A stretch of DNA of 64,000 nt, taken from Streptomyces showdoensis. Its GTDB lineage: Bacteria; Actinomycetota; Actinomycetes; Streptomycetales; Streptomycetaceae. The stretch lies in assembly GCF_039535475.1 (NCBI RefSeq), contig NZ_BAAAXG010000028.1, positions 558,001 to 622,000 of the forward strand. The letters are read 5' to 3'. Below, one piece after another: positions 53,008-61,510 of the stretch. The stretch's first letter is position 1, and every line of letters starts with the position of its first letter. A model generated the notes under the pieces. It was not told where the DNA came from. It did no database searches and worked only from the letters and a program-made list of their open reading frames with translations. The position numbers and the translations under genes were made by a program.

Positions 53008-54009
53008 TCAGCGCCGCTCCGCCTTGGCGCTGCGGGACATCAGCTCCTTGAGCGCCACGATCGGCGGCTTGCCGTCGTGGACGATGGAGACGACGGTCTC
53101 GGTGATCGGCATGTCGACGCCGTGCCGGCGGGCCAGATCGAGGACGGACTCGCAGGACTTGACGCCCTCGGCGGTCTGCTTGGTGGCCGCGATGGTCTCC
53201 TCCAGGGTCATCCCGCGGCCCAGGTTGGTGCCGAAGGTGTTGTTCCGGGAGAGCGGGGAGGAGCAGGTGGCGACGAGGTCGCCGAGGCCCGCGAGGCCGG
53301 AGAAGGTGAGCGGGTCGGCGCCCATGGCGAGGCCGAGACGGGTGGTCTCGGCGAGGCCGCGGGTGATGAGGGTGGCCTTGGAGTTGTCGCCGAGGCCCAT
53401 GCCGTTGGCGATGCCGACGGCGAGCCCGATGACGTTCTTGACCGCTCCGCCGAGCTCGCAGCCGACCACGTCGGTGTTGGTGTACGGGCGGAAGTACGGG
53501 GTCATGCAGGCGGTCTGGAACCGCTGGGCGACCGCCTCGTCGACGCAGGCGACGACGGCCGCGGCGGGCTGCCGGGCGGCGATCTCCTTGGCCAGGTTGG
53601 GTCCGGTGAGGACGGCCACGCGCTCGGCGGGGACCTCGGCGACCTCCTGGATGACCTCGCTCATCCGCTCGGCCGTACCGAGTTCGACGCCCTTCATCAG
53701 CGAGACGAGGACGGTGTCCGGGGCGAGCAGCGGCTTCCAGGCGGCCAGGTTCTCGCGCAGGGTCTGCGAGGGCACGACGAGGACGGTGAAGTCGGCGCCG
53801 CGGGCGGCCTCGGCCGGGTCGGCGGTGGCCGTGATGCCCTTGGGGAGTTCGACCCCCGGCAGGTAGTCGGGGTTCGTCCCGGTGGTGTTGATGGTCTCGG
53901 CGAGGGCGGCGCGGCGGCCCCACAGGCTCACCTCGCACCCCGCGTCGGCGAGCACCATGGCGAAGGCCGTGCCCCAGGATCCGTTGCCGAAGACGGCTGC
54001 CTTGGTCAC
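53008..54009 (-). CDS. gpsA: Glycerol-3-phosphate dehydrogenase [NAD(P)+]
   Basis: The 333-residue enzyme makes sn-glycerol-3-phosphate for phospholipids. It has the dinucleotide-binding VFGNGSWGTAFA (6-17), TGPNLAKEIA, the catalytic lysine in ELGGAVKNVIGLAVG near 180-194 and the C-terminal FSGLAGLGDLVATCSS motif. GTG at 54009 overlaps the plsC stop (GTGA). The coupling of gpsA with the acyltransferase puts substrate and first acyl step together. Confidence 0.96.
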   Translation of the reverse strand: MTKAAVFGNGSWGTAFAMVLADAGCEVSLWGRRAALAETINTTGTNPDYLPGVELPKGITATADPAEAARGADFTVLVVPSQTLRENLAAWKPLLAPDTVLVSLMKGVELGTAERMSEVIQEVAEVPAERVAVLTGPNLAKEIAARQPAAAVVACVDEAVAQRFQTACMTPYFRPYTNTDVVGCELGGAVKNVIGLAVGIANGMGLGDNSKATLITRGLAETTRLGLAMGADPLTFSGLAGLGDLVATCSSPLSRNNTFGTNLGRGMTLEETIAATKQTAEGVKSCESVLDLARRHGVDMPITETVVSIVHDGKPPIVALKELMSRSAKAERR

Positions 54010-54755
54010 TTCTTGCCTTCCTCCGCGGCCTTGCGCCGCTGTTCCTGCCGGGCCTTGCGGTGGTCGTACGGCTCCGCCGGCGCCTTCTCGCCCCGGACCT
54101 CCTCCAGGAGGCGGGTGATGGCGGCCATGATCTCCTCGGTGGCCTCGCGCAGCACGTCGGGCGTGGGCTCGACGTCGTAGAAGCGGGAGAGGTCGACCGG
54201 CGGACCGGCCTGCACGATCAGGGTCTTGCGCGGCCAGAGCCGGAACTTGTTCTCCTTGGCGTACGGCGGCATCGCGAGGTTGGCGCCCCACTGGGCGACC
54301 GGGACGACCGGGACCTTGGTGAGCAGCGCGACGCGGGCGGCGCCGGTCTTGCCGGCCATGGGCCACATGTCGGGGTCGCGGGTGAGGGTGCCCTCGGGGT
54401 AGAAGGCGACGCACTCGCCGCGCTCGATGGCGTCGACGGCGGCCCGGAAGGCGTCCAGGGCGTTGGTGGTCTCGCGGTAGACCGGGATCTGCCCGGTGCC
54501 GGTCAGCATGGTGCCGACGAAGCCCTTGAAGAGGCCCGCCTTGGCGAGGAAGCGGGGCACCCGGCCGGTGTTGTACTGGTAGTGCGCGTACGACAGCGGG
54601 TCCAGGTACGAGTTGTGGTTGACCGCGGTGATGAATCCGCCGTCGGCCGGGATGTGTTCCGTCCCGCGCCAGTCCCGCTTGAACAGCACCACCAGTGGGG
54701 GTTTGGCGATGACCGCCGCCAGGCGGTACCAGAAGCCGATTCTGCGGCGGGGCAC
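54006..54755 (-). CDS. plsC: 1-acyl-sn-glycerol-3-phosphate acyltransferase (PlsC-like)
   Basis: The 249-residue acyltransferase has the catalytic NHNSYLD (46-52, the HX4D motif), a substrate motif FYPEGTLTRDP (about 118-128), and a basic C-terminal tail ending QEQRRKAAEEGKK. A hydrophobic stretch near 13-25 may anchor it to the membrane. GTG at 54755 is chosen because GGAGAAAGGTGTACGA precedes it and the conserved sequence PRRRIGFWYRLA starts there; the frame is open to 54827. Whether it makes lysophosphatidate or phosphatidate cannot be told. Confidence 0.9.
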   Translation of the reverse strand: MPRRRIGFWYRLAAVIAKPPLVVLFKRDWRGTEHIPADGGFITAVNHNSYLDPLSYAHYQYNTGRVPRFLAKAGLFKGFVGTMLTGTGQIPVYRETTNALDAFRAAVDAIERGECVAFYPEGTLTRDPDMWPMAGKTGAARVALLTKVPVVPVAQWGANLAMPPYAKENKFRLWPRKTLIVQAGPPVDLSRFYDVEPTPDVLREATEEIMAAITRLLEEVRGEKAPAEPYDHRKARQEQRRKAAEEGKK

Positions 54756-54879
54756 TCGTACACCTTTCTCCGGGACTGGTTCGAGGGGGTCAAGTGTCAC
54801 TCCCCGCTCCTGGTCTGTCGAGGACACCGTACGCCCCGGGGCTCGGGCGGATCGCGCGGGCGGGACAGAATGGGTCCCG

Positions 54880-55551
54880 ATGAGGAACTCCGCCGCCGGT
54901 GACGCCGGCGATCACGTCGCCGACGGCTGGTCCCTGGTGGTGCCGGTGAAGCCGCTGGAGCGCGCCAAGAGCAGGCTGGCCCCGGCCGCGGCCGGGGGTC
55001 TGCGGCCCCGGCTGGCGCTGGCCTTCGCCGAGGACACGGTGGCGGCGGTGCTGGCCTGCGCGGCGGTACGGGATGTGGTGGTCGTCACGGACGACCGGGC
55101 GGCCGCCGGGGCGCTGGCGGCCCTCGGGGCGCGGATCGTGCCCGACGTGCCGGGCGGCGGGCTCAACGCGGCGCTCGCGCACGGGGCCCGCGCGGTGCGG
55201 GCGGTGCGGCCGGCCGCGGCGGTGGCGGCGCTGAACGCGGATCTGCCGGCGCTGCGCTCCGCCGAGCTGGCCCGGGTCCTGGACGCGGCCGGGAAATTTC
55301 CCCGGGCATTTCTCGCGGATGCCGCCGAAATAGGTACGACATTCCTCTCGGCGGGTCCCGGTACGGAATTGGAACCGGCATTCGGAGGGGCTTCGCGCCG
55401 GCGGCATTTGTCCACGGGGGCGGTGGAAATCCGGCTCGCGGGGGTGGATTCCGTGCGCCGGGACGTGGACACCGGGGAGGACCTGGCGGCGGCACTGGCG
55501 CTGGGCGTGGGGCCGCGGACGGCGGCCCGGTGGGTGGGCGCGGCCGGATAG
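54880..55551 (+). CDS. cofC: 2-phospho-L-lactate guanylyltransferase CofC (F420 biosynthesis)
   Basis: This 223-residue nucleotidyltransferase-fold protein has WSLVVPVKPLERAKSRLAP (about 16-34), the ALNADLPAL motif near 125, and a late RDVDTGEDLAAAL segment. CofC activates 2-phospholactate or phosphoenolpyruvate with GTP to start the F420 side chain. The ATG at 54880 lies upstream of the conserved part; a start at GTG 54919 or so is possible. A stretch near 55290-55440 uses more A/T at third positions than its neighbours. Confidence 0.88.
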   Translation: MRNSAAGDAGDHVADGWSLVVPVKPLERAKSRLAPAAAGGLRPRLALAFAEDTVAAVLACAAVRDVVVVTDDRAAAGALAALGARIVPDVPGGGLNAALAHGARAVRAVRPAAAVAALNADLPALRSAELARVLDAAGKFPRAFLADAAEIGTTFLSAGPGTELEPAFGGASRRRHLSTGAVEIRLAGVDSVRRDVDTGEDLAAALALGVGPRTAARWVGAAG

Positions 55552-55561
55552 GCTGCGGTCC

Positions 55562-55765
55562 ATGCAGGCGACCGCGTACACGTACGACCCCGAGACCCGC
55601 AGCGGAAGTGTGCTGCTCGACGACGGCACCCCGGTGGAGTTCGGGGCCGAGGCCTTCGAGGCGGGCGGGCTGCGGCTGCTGCGGCCGGGGCAGCGGGTGC
55701 GGATCGAGACGGCCGGCGAGGGCGGGGCCCGGCGGATCACGCTGGTGACGCTGCAGACCTTCTGA
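55562..55765 (+). CDS. Small cold-shock-like (OB-fold) protein
   Basis: This 67-residue protein starts ten bases after cofC. Its pattern YDPETRSGSVLLDDGTPVEF and LRPGQRVRIE resembles a small OB-fold or cold-shock domain, but the classic RNP aromatic motifs are missing, so RNA binding is uncertain. Its codon use is like its neighbours, and it looks like a real conserved small gene. A GC-rich terminator follows. Confidence 0.72.
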   Translation: MQATAYTYDPETRSGSVLLDDGTPVEFGAEAFEAGGLRLLRPGQRVRIETAGEGGARRITLVTLQTF

Positions 55766-55793
55766 CGAGGGCTTCCGCCCTCCGGACGCGCCG

Positions 55794-55826
55794 CGGGCCG
55801 GGCTCCCCGAGAGGGAGCCCGGCCCG
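55794..55826. terminator. Bidirectional terminator before hupS
   Basis: A 14-bp perfect stem CGGGCCGGGCTCCC/GGGAGCCCGGCCCG with loop CGAGA lies between convergent genes. Confidence 0.78.
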
Positions 55827-55846
55827 GCGTGTGAGCACCTGCCGCC

Positions 55847-56530
55847 TTACTTCTTCGCGGCGGCCTTCTTCGCGGTGGTCTTGCGCGCCGTCGTCTTCTT
55901 GGCGGGCGCCTTCTTCGCGGTGGCCTTCTTCGCCGGCGCGGTCTTCTTGGCGACGGTCTTCTTGGCCGCGGCCGTCGTCTTCTTCGCCGGGGTCGCCTTC
56001 TTCGCGGCCGCGGTGGTCTTCTTGGCGGTCGTGGTGGTCTTCTTCGCCGCCGCCGTGGTGGTCTTCTTCGCGGCCGCGGTGGTCTTCTTCGCGGCGGCCG
56101 TCGTCTTCTTGGCCGGGGTCGCCTTCTTCGCGGCGGCCTTCTTGGCGGTCGTGGCCTTCTTGGCCGCGGCCTTCTTGACGGTCGCGGAGGCGCCGCCGGT
56201 CAGGCTGCCCTTCGGGGCCTTCTTGACGGAGACCTCGCCGCCCTTGGGGAGCTTCTTCGAGCCGCTGACCAGGTCCTTGAAGCCCTGACCCGCACGGAAG
56301 CGCGGAACGGAGGTCTTCTTGACCCGCACGCGCTCACCCGTCTGCGGGTTGCGGGCGTAGCGGGCCGGACGGTCGACCTTCTCGAACGAGCCGAAGCCGG
56401 TGACCGAGACCCGGTCCCCGCTGACCACGGCACGCACGATGGCGTCGAGCACGTGGTCGACGGCGTCGGCGGCCTGCTGGCGGCCGCCCATCTTGTCGGC
56501 AATCGCTTCTACGAGCTGCGCCTTGTTCAC
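55847..56530 (-). CDS. hupS: HU-type DNA-binding protein with Lys/Ala tail (HupS)
   Basis: The 227-residue protein has an HU domain at residues 1-90 (MNKAQLVEAIADKMGGRQQA, GFGSFEKVDRPARYARNPQT, RFRAGQGFKDLV) and a long histone-H1-like C-terminal tail of AAKK, AKKTT and TPAKK repeats (about 115-227). Streptomyces HupS, one of two HU paralogues, condenses the nucleoid in spores; the tail adds DNA affinity. GTG at 56530 follows AGGGGAAGAC. A good promoter (TTGATT-n17-TAACGT) lies upstream. Repeats in the tail make copy-number variation likely. Confidence 0.96.
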   Translation of the reverse strand: MNKAQLVEAIADKMGGRQQAADAVDHVLDAIVRAVVSGDRVSVTGFGSFEKVDRPARYARNPQTGERVRVKKTSVPRFRAGQGFKDLVSGSKKLPKGGEVSVKKAPKGSLTGGASATVKKAAAKKATTAKKAAAKKATPAKKTTAAAKKTTAAAKKTTTAAAKKTTTTAKKTTAAAKKATPAKKTTAAAKKTVAKKTAPAKKATAKKAPAKKTTARKTTAKKAAAKK

Positions 56531-56581
56531 GTCTTCCCCTTCGGAGACATTGCCGGAACGAAAGTGTTCAAGCTATTTCGC

Positions 56582-56610
56582 ACGTTAGGCATGTATATAC
56601 CGCAAATCAA
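56582..56610 (-). promoter_or_regulatory. Promoter of hupS
   Basis: On the minus strand TTGATT (56610-56605) and TAACGT (56587-56582) are separated by 17 bases. The region is unusually AT-rich for this genome (TATATAC inside the spacer), and the start would lie about 45-50 bases before the hupS GTG. Confidence 0.6.
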
Positions 56611-56637
56611 ACACGAAACGGGCTAATCACCCTAGTG

Positions 56638-56661
56638 CCGCAACGCTGAAGTACGTTGCGG
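56638..56661 (-). terminator. Hairpin after the 75-residue gene
   Basis: A perfect 8-bp stem CCGCAACG/CGTTGCGG with an 8-base loop lies 11 bases past the stop at 56673 and just upstream of the hupS promoter. Confidence 0.5.
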
Positions 56662-56672
56662 AGTTCCTGGTG

Positions 56673-56900
56673 TCAGTCGTCTTCAGGGAATCGGCCCTCG
56701 TCGAGGTCCTTCATCAACCGGTCCAGACGCGTTGCCGCGTCCGGGAGATCGTGCTTCGCCGCGGCCGTGATGACCAGCAGCTTCCGGGACAGCGCCATCC
56801 TTACGCCCTCCGGGACTTGCAGTGAGCGCACTCTTGTGTGCGCTTCCTTCAATCGGGCGGCGACTGCCTCGTAGAGCTCGAGTTGGCTGTCGCGTTCCAT
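56673..56900 (-). CDS. Conserved hypothetical small helical protein
   Basis: This 75-residue protein begins MERDSQLELYEAVAARLKEA and ends with the acidic LDEGRFPEDD. It is mostly helical with no motif I recognise. I infer it is real from its conserved-looking sequence, its position between leuCD and hupS and the start ATG at 56900. I know of no function. It may have its own promoter in the short gap after the leuD terminator. Confidence 0.68.
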   Translation of the reverse strand: MERDSQLELYEAVAARLKEAHTRVRSLQVPEGVRMALSRKLLVITAAAKHDLPDAATRLDRLMKDLDEGRFPEDD

Positions 56901-56952
56901 GCACCGATTGTGCCATCTAGGGCGAGTTGTCGCCCGACGGGGTCTCAACAAG

Positions 56953-56990
56953 CGACTGCGCCCCCCACCGGGCGGTGGGGGGCGCAGTCG
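56953..56990 (-). terminator. Terminator of the leuC-leuD operon
   Basis: A perfect 17-bp stem CGACTGCGCCCCCCACC/GGTGGGGGGCGCAGTCG with loop GGGC lies 15 bases past the leuD stop. Confidence 0.85.
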
Positions 56991-57004
56991 TGGAAAAGCG
57001 CTGC

Positions 57005-57598
57005 TCAGACCGTAATTGTACGGGGCTTGAAGGCCGGCCGAGAGGCCTCGTAGGCGGCGATGTCCGCTTCGTTCTGAAGGGTGAGGCTGATGTCGTCCAG
57101 GCCGTTCAGCAGACGCCAGCGGGCGTTCTCGTCGAGCTCGAAGTCGGCGTCGATCCCGGGCGCGACGACCTTGCGGGCCTCCAGGTCGACGGTGACCTCG
57201 ACGGTCGGGTCGGCCTCGGTCAGCTCCCAGAGGGCGTCGACGGTCTCCTGCGGCAGGACGACGGTCAGCAGGCCGTTCTTCAGCGAGTTGCCGCGGAAGA
57301 TGTCGGCGAAGCGGGCGGAGATGACCGCCTTGAAGCCGTAGTTCTGCAGCGCCCAGACGGCGTGCTCACGGGAGGAGCCGGTGCCGAAGTCGGGGCCGGC
57401 GACCAGGACCGTGGCGCCCTGCCGCTCCGGGCGGTTGAGGACGAACTGCTCGTCCTTGCGCCAGGCCTCGAACAGGCCGTCCTCGAAGCCGTCGCGGGTG
57501 ACCTTCTTGAGCCAGTGCGCCGGGATGATCTGGTCGGTGTCGACGTTGCTGCGGCGCAGCGGGACGGCGCGGCCGGTGTGGGTGGTGAATGCTTCCAT
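57005..57598 (-). CDS. leuD: 3-isopropylmalate dehydratase small subunit
   Basis: This 197-residue protein has [16 protein letters not shown] near the N-terminus and [17 protein letters not shown] in the middle, the aconitase swivel-domain motifs. With LeuC it isomerises 2-isopropylmalate to 3-isopropylmalate in leucine synthesis. It starts six bases after leuC and ends the operon at a strong terminator. Confidence 0.96.
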   Translation of the reverse strand: MEAFTTHTGRAVPLRRSNVDTDQIIPAHWLKKVTRDGFEDGLFEAWRKDEQFVLNRPERQGATVLVAGPDFGTGSSREHAVWALQNYGFKAVISARFADIFRGNSLKNGLLTVVLPQETVDALWELTEADPTVEVTVDLEARKVVAPGIDADFELDENARWRLLNGLDDISLTLQNEADIAAYEASRPAFKPRTITV

Positions 57599-57604
57599 GG
57601 TTCC

Positions 57605-59029
57605 TCAGACCCCCGCGGTGGTGGCGACGTCGGACAGATCGGCCGGGGAGGCCAGGTGGCCCAGGACGGCGGTGGCGGCGGCGACCTGGGGGGAGACCAG
57701 GTGGGTGCGCCCGCCCTTGCCCTGCCGGCCCTCGAAGTTGCGGTTGGAGGTGGACGCGGAGCGCTCGCCGGGGGCCAGTTGGTCGGGGTTCATGCCCAGG
57801 CACATCGAGCAGCCCGCGTGCCGCCATTCGGCGCCGGCCTCCTTGAAGACCTTGTCCAGGCCCTCCTCGACGGCCTGCAGGGCGACCCGGACCGAGCCGG
57901 GGACGACCAGCATGCGGACGCCGTCGGCGACCTTGCGGCCCTCCAGCAGCGAGGCCGCGTTGCGCAGGTCCTCGATGCGGCCGTTGGTGCAGGAGCCTAC
58001 GAAGACGGTGTCGACCTTGATGTCGCGCAGCGGCTGCCCGGCGGTCAACCCCATGTACTCCAGGGCCTTTTCGGCGGCCAGGCGCTCCGAAGCGTCTTCG
58101 TACGAAGCGGGGTCGGGGACGTTCGCCGAAAGCGGCGCGCCCTGGCCCGGGTTGGTGCCCCAGGTGACGAAGGGGGCCAGCGCGGCGGCGTCGATGACGA
58201 CCTCGGCGTCGAAGACGGCGTCCTCGTCGGACTTCAGGGTCTTCCAGTACGCGACGGCGGCGTCCCAGTCCTCGCCCTCGGGGGCGTGGGCACGGCCCTT
58301 CAGGTAGGCGAAGGTGGTCTCGTCGGGGGCGATCATGCCCGCGCGGGCACCGGCCTCGATCGACATGTTGCAGATGGTCATCCGGGCCTCCATCGAGAGC
58401 TTCTCGATGGCCGCGCCGCGGTACTCCAGGATGTAGCCCTGGCCGCCACCGGTGCCGATCTTGGCGATGATCGCCAGGATCAGGTCCTTGGCGGTGACGT
58501 CCTCGGGCAGCTCGCCGTCGACCGTGATGGCCATGGTCTTCGGGCGGGCCAGCGGCAGCGTCTGGGTGGCCAGCACGTGCTCGACCTGGCTGGTGCCGAT
58601 GCCGAAGGCCAGCGCGCCGAAGGCGCCGTGGGTGGAGGTGTGCGAGTCGCCGCAGACCACGGTGGTGCCCGGCTGGGTCAGGCCCAGCTGCGGTCCCACC
58701 ACGTGGACGACGCCCTGCTCGACGTCGCCCAGCGGGTGCAGCCGGACGCCGAACTCGGCGCAGTTCTTCCGCAGGGTCTCCAGCTGGGCGCGGGAGACCG
58801 GGTCGGCGATCGGCTTGTCGATGTCGAGGGTCGGGGTGTTGTGGTCCTCGGTGGCGATGGTGAGGTCGAGGCGCCGCACCTGCCGGCCGTTCTGGCGGAG
58901 CCCGTCGAACGCCTGCGGGCTGGTCACCTCGTGCAGCAGGTGCAGATCGATGAAGAGGAGGTCGGGCTCGCCTTCGGCGCGCCGGACGACGTGGTCGTCC
59001 CAGACCTTCTCCGCGAGTGTCCTACCCAT
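57605..59029 (-). CDS. leuC: 3-isopropylmalate dehydratase large subunit
   Basis: This 474-residue protein carries the 4Fe-4S cysteine motifs [12 protein letters not shown] near 342-353 and [13 protein letters not shown] near 403-415, and [20 protein letters not shown] near 132-151. It begins [20 protein letters not shown] and follows GGAGGGAAAGCG. It is divergent from ndgR, which in S. coelicolor binds and activates this promoter in response to amino acids. Confidence 0.97.
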   Translation of the reverse strand: MGRTLAEKVWDDHVVRRAEGEPDLLFIDLHLLHEVTSPQAFDGLRQNGRQVRRLDLTIATEDHNTPTLDIDKPIADPVSRAQLETLRKNCAEFGVRLHPLGDVEQGVVHVVGPQLGLTQPGTTVVCGDSHTSTHGAFGALAFGIGTSQVEHVLATQTLPLARPKTMAITVDGELPEDVTAKDLILAIIAKIGTGGGQGYILEYRGAAIEKLSMEARMTICNMSIEAGARAGMIAPDETTFAYLKGRAHAPEGEDWDAAVAYWKTLKSDEDAVFDAEVVIDAAALAPFVTWGTNPGQGAPLSANVPDPASYEDASERLAAEKALEYMGLTAGQPLRDIKVDTVFVGSCTNGRIEDLRNAASLLEGRKVADGVRMLVVPGSVRVALQAVEEGLDKVFKEAGAEWRHAGCSMCLGMNPDQLAPGERSASTSNRNFEGRQGKGGRTHLVSPQVAAATAVLGHLASPADLSDVATTAGV

Positions 59030-59134
59030 CGCTTTCCCTCCGGCCGGCGGCGTGCGCCGGCACCACTAGAGATCGTTTCGCGAGCCGTCGTGCGGCCGCC
59101 TCACCAGAGTGACGCGTTCCTCGGAAAATTGAAC

Positions 59135-59160
59135 TTGCGTTTCACAGAGTGAGACGCGAA
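59135..59160. promoter_or_regulatory. Likely NdgR operator between leuC and ndgR
   Basis: TTGCGTTTCAC-AGA-GTGAGACGCGAA is an interrupted palindrome: CGTTTCAC and GTGAGACG pair with one mismatch. It lies 10 bases before the ndgR ATG and about 105 bases from the leuC ATG, the position expected for NdgR self-control and leuCD control. Confidence 0.6.
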
Positions 59161-59169
59161 TATCGTTTC

Positions 59170-59886
59170 ATGGACAACTCTAGCGGCGTAGGCGTTCTCG
59201 ACAAGGCAGCCCTTGTCCTGAGCGCCCTGGAGTCCGGTCCGGCCACCCTCGCAGGTCTGGTCGCGGCGACGGGACTCGCACGACCCACGGCACACCGACT
59301 CGCCGTGGCTTTGGAACACCACCGGATGGTGGCCCGTGACATGCAGGGCCGGTTCATCCTCGGACCGCGGCTGGCGGAGCTCGCCGCCGCGGCCGGCGAG
59401 GACCGTCTGCTGGCGACGGCCGGGCCGGTGCTGACGCACCTGCGCGACGTGACCGGCGAGAGCGCCCAGCTCTACCGGCGCCAGGGCGACATGCGCATCT
59501 GCGTGGCGGCGGCCGAGCGGCTGTCCGGACTCCGGGACACCGTCCCGGTCGGCTCGACGCTGACCATGAAGGCCGGCTCGTCCGCGCAGATCCTGATGGC
59601 CTGGGAGGAGCCCGAGCGGCTGCACCGCGGCCTGCAGGGGGCCCGCTTCACGGCGACGGCCCTGTCGGGCGTAAGGCGCCGCGGCTGGGCCCAGTCGATC
59701 GGCGAGCGGGAGCCCGGCGTCGCGTCCGTCTCCGCGCCCGTACGCGGCCCCTCGAACCGCGTGGTGGCCGCCGTGTCGGTCTCCGGCCCGATCGAGCGCC
59801 TGACCCGCCACCCGGGCCGGATGCACGCCCAGGCGGTCATCGACGCGGCCGCGCGCCTCTCCGAGGCCCTGCGCCGCAACGGCTGA
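59170..59886 (+). CDS. ndgR: IclR-family regulator NdgR
   Basis: This 238-residue IclR protein has an N-terminal winged helix (ATLAGLVAATGLARPTAHRL near 32-51) and a C-terminal effector domain ending in AVIDAAARLSEAL. In streptomycetes NdgR controls leucine and other amino-acid genes and antibiotic production; its place beside leuC supports the name. ATG at 59170 begins MDNSSGVGVLDKAALVLSAL; an earlier in-frame ATG at 59149 lies inside the palindromic operator and is less likely. Confidence 0.94.
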   Translation: MDNSSGVGVLDKAALVLSALESGPATLAGLVAATGLARPTAHRLAVALEHHRMVARDMQGRFILGPRLAELAAAAGEDRLLATAGPVLTHLRDVTGESAQLYRRQGDMRICVAAAERLSGLRDTVPVGSTLTMKAGSSAQILMAWEEPERLHRGLQGARFTATALSGVRRRGWAQSIGEREPGVASVSAPVRGPSNRVVAAVSVSGPIERLTRHPGRMHAQAVIDAAARLSEALRRNG

Positions 59887-60008
59887 CCTCCCCGCCGCCC
59901 TTTCCCTCTCTTCAGCTGTCTCGTACGTCACCGGCCCACCGCTCCAACGCCGCAGCGGTGGGCCGGAGTTGTGTCCACGATCACATCACTCGTGGTCGAC
60001 CGGGAACG

Positions 60009-60046
60009 ACGAAGAAGCCCTCCCCCGAAGGGAAGGGCTTCTTCGT
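60009..60046 (-). terminator. Terminator of the tRNA cluster
   Basis: A 13-bp stem ACGAAGAAGCCCT/AGGGCTTCTTCGT, plus three inner pairs past one mismatch, has loop CGAA. It lies 5 bases after the last tRNA-Glu on the minus strand. Confidence 0.75.
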
Positions 60047-60050
60047 TTCG

Positions 60051-60123
60051 TACCCCCGACCGGATTCGAACCGGCGCTACCGCCTTGAGAGGGCGGCGTG
60101 CTAGGCCGCTACACAACGGGGGC
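60051..60123 (-). tRNA. tRNA-Glu (CTC)
   Basis: The 73-base cloverleaf runs from GCCCCCG (acceptor) with anticodon loop CTCTCAA between CCGCC and GGCGG, and ends with GGTTCGAATCC, the 3' acceptor strand and discriminator A. It is last in the five-tRNA cluster. CCA is not encoded. Confidence 0.95.
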
Positions 60124-60146
60124 AAGATCTCTGCGAGAGAGACTCG

Positions 60147-60218
60147 CTGGCCTACCTGGACTCGAACCAAGACTAACTGAACCAGAATCAGTCGTGCTGC
60201 CAATTACACCATAGGCCA
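60147..60218 (-). tRNA. tRNA-Gln (CTG)
   Basis: The 72-base cloverleaf has acceptor TGGCCTA/TAGGCCA, anticodon loop TTCTGGT within ACTGA/TCAGT, and T-arm GGTTCGAGTCC, with discriminator G. It is identical to the copy at 60488-60559. CCA is not encoded. Confidence 0.95.
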
Positions 60219-60239
60219 CTGGTGGATAAGACCAGTTGG

Positions 60240-60312
60240 TACCCCCGACCGGATTCGAACCGGCGCTACCGCCTTGAGAGGGCGGCGTGCTAGGCCGCTA
60301 CACAACGGGGGC
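60240..60312 (-). tRNA. tRNA-Glu (CTC)
   Basis: This 73-base copy is identical to the other two tRNA-Glu(CTC) genes here, with the same anticodon loop CTCTCAA. It is third in transcription order. Confidence 0.95.
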
Positions 60313-60373
60313 CCTAGCGATCCTGCATCGGGTTCACCGGGAGCTACCCAAGTGATCCCGCGGGAAGGATCTG

Positions 60374-60446
60374 TACCCCCGACCGGATTCGAACCGGCGC
60401 TACCGCCTTGAGAGGGCGGCGTGCTAGGCCGCTACACAACGGGGGC
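60374..60446 (-). tRNA. tRNA-Glu (CTC)
   Basis: This 73-base copy is identical to the other two tRNA-Glu(CTC) genes and second in transcription order. Confidence 0.95.
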
Positions 60447-60487
60447 TTTGTGGATGCCATCCACGGTTTGCAGATGAGCTCTGCGAG

Positions 60488-60559
60488 CTGGCCTACCTGG
60501 ACTCGAACCAAGACTAACTGAACCAGAATCAGTCGTGCTGCCAATTACACCATAGGCCA
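60488..60559 (-). tRNA. tRNA-Gln (CTG)
   Basis: This 72-base copy is first of the cluster in transcription order and identical to the second tRNA-Gln(CTG). The roughly 96 bases between it and the HAD gene probably hold a promoter, but I see no clear -35/-10 pair. Confidence 0.95.
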
Positions 60560-60655
60560 CCGGGGCGCGATCCCTCCGAGGAGAGGATCTTGCTCGGCTT
60601 GCGCTTCCGGGTCTTTCCGGCCTTTCGGCCCGTTTCCCTCGGCGCAGGAAGAACA

Positions 60656-61378
60656 TTACCCGAAGGTGGACGGTGCTCCAAAACGCGTATCCCCACGCAG
60701 GACGCGGGACAGCTGATGGAGGTCGGTGATGCGGGTCAGCTCGGGTCTCCCACCGGTGTCCGCGCGGTCCAGCCAGACGCCCAGGAGCCCCGCCTCCACC
60801 GCGCCCCGGGCGTCGATGTCCGGCTGGTCCCCGACGTACGCGACCTGCCAGGGCGGCAGCCCCAGGGCCGTACAGGCGGCGTGGAAGGCCTCGGCGGCCG
60901 GCTTGGCGACCCCGAGCTCCGCGGCGCACAGCACGGTCTCGAAACGGTCGCGCACGCCCAGCGCGCGCAGCTTGTGCTCCTGGTTGTGGATGCTGGAGTT
61001 CGACAGGACCGCCTGCCGGTACTCCCCCGCGAGCAGGTCGAGGACCGGCCGCGCGTCGGGGAACAGCTCCCAGGCGGCCTCGTAATGGCCCAGGTACCGC
61101 TCGAACCACCCGTCGGCCTCCTCGGCGGTCAGGCCCGGCCGCGCCAGGAAGTCCCGCACCCGCTCGCGCCGCTGCTCCCGGAAGTCCACGCCGCCGGCCT
61201 CGAAGCGGCGCCAGTGGAGCACCGTGAGCTCCTTCCAACGCCCGAGGGCCTGGTCGACGGAGTCGTACCCGTCCACCAGGCCCTCGGCGGTGAGGTGGGC
61301 GCGCATCCCCTCGTGGTCGGCGCTCGCGTAGTCGAAGATCGTGTCGTCGATGTCCCAGAGGACCGCGCGGATGCCCAT
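60656..61378 (-). CDS. HAD-superfamily hydrolase
   Basis: This 240-residue HAD phosphatase-like protein has motif I WDIDDTIFDY (Asp9 and Asp11), motif II VLSNSSIHN near 122-130, the KPAAEAF lysine and the motif IV VGDQPDIDARGA. The substrate is unknown; family members are phosphatases of sugars or nucleotides. It lies between gltX and the tRNA cluster on the same strand. Confidence 0.9.
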   Translation of the reverse strand: MGIRAVLWDIDDTIFDYASADHEGMRAHLTAEGLVDGYDSVDQALGRWKELTVLHWRRFEAGGVDFREQRRERVRDFLARPGLTAEEADGWFERYLGHYEAAWELFPDARPVLDLLAGEYRQAVLSNSSIHNQEHKLRALGVRDRFETVLCAAELGVAKPAAEAFHAACTALGLPPWQVAYVGDQPDIDARGAVEAGLLGVWLDRADTGGRPELTRITDLHQLSRVLRGDTRFGAPSTFG

Positions 61379-61455
61379 GGGACGACCGTACTCCCGGACC
61401 GCGGCCCGGAGGCGGGATCCGGGAGCACGGAGGTCCGGCGGGTCCGGGGACGCCG

Positions 61456-61492
61456 CGGGGGCGGCGCCCGGAAGGTCCGGGCGCCGCCCCCG
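61456..61492 (-). terminator. Terminator of gltX
   Basis: A perfect 17-bp stem CGGGGGCGGCGCCCGGA/TCCGGGCGCCGCCCCCG with loop AGG lies 19 bases past the gltX stop and upstream of the HAD gene. Confidence 0.82.
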
Positions 61493-61510
61493 TGGGCGTG
61501 CGGAAGGGTG

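Noticed and set aside
55850..56190. Tandem repeats that could be a CRISPR or minisatellite
   Set aside because: They are codon repeats of the HupS tail with no spacers.
60051..60559. CRISPR-like array from regularly spaced similar units
   Set aside because: The units fold as tRNA-Glu and tRNA-Gln cloverleafs with correct anticodons and there are no cas genes.
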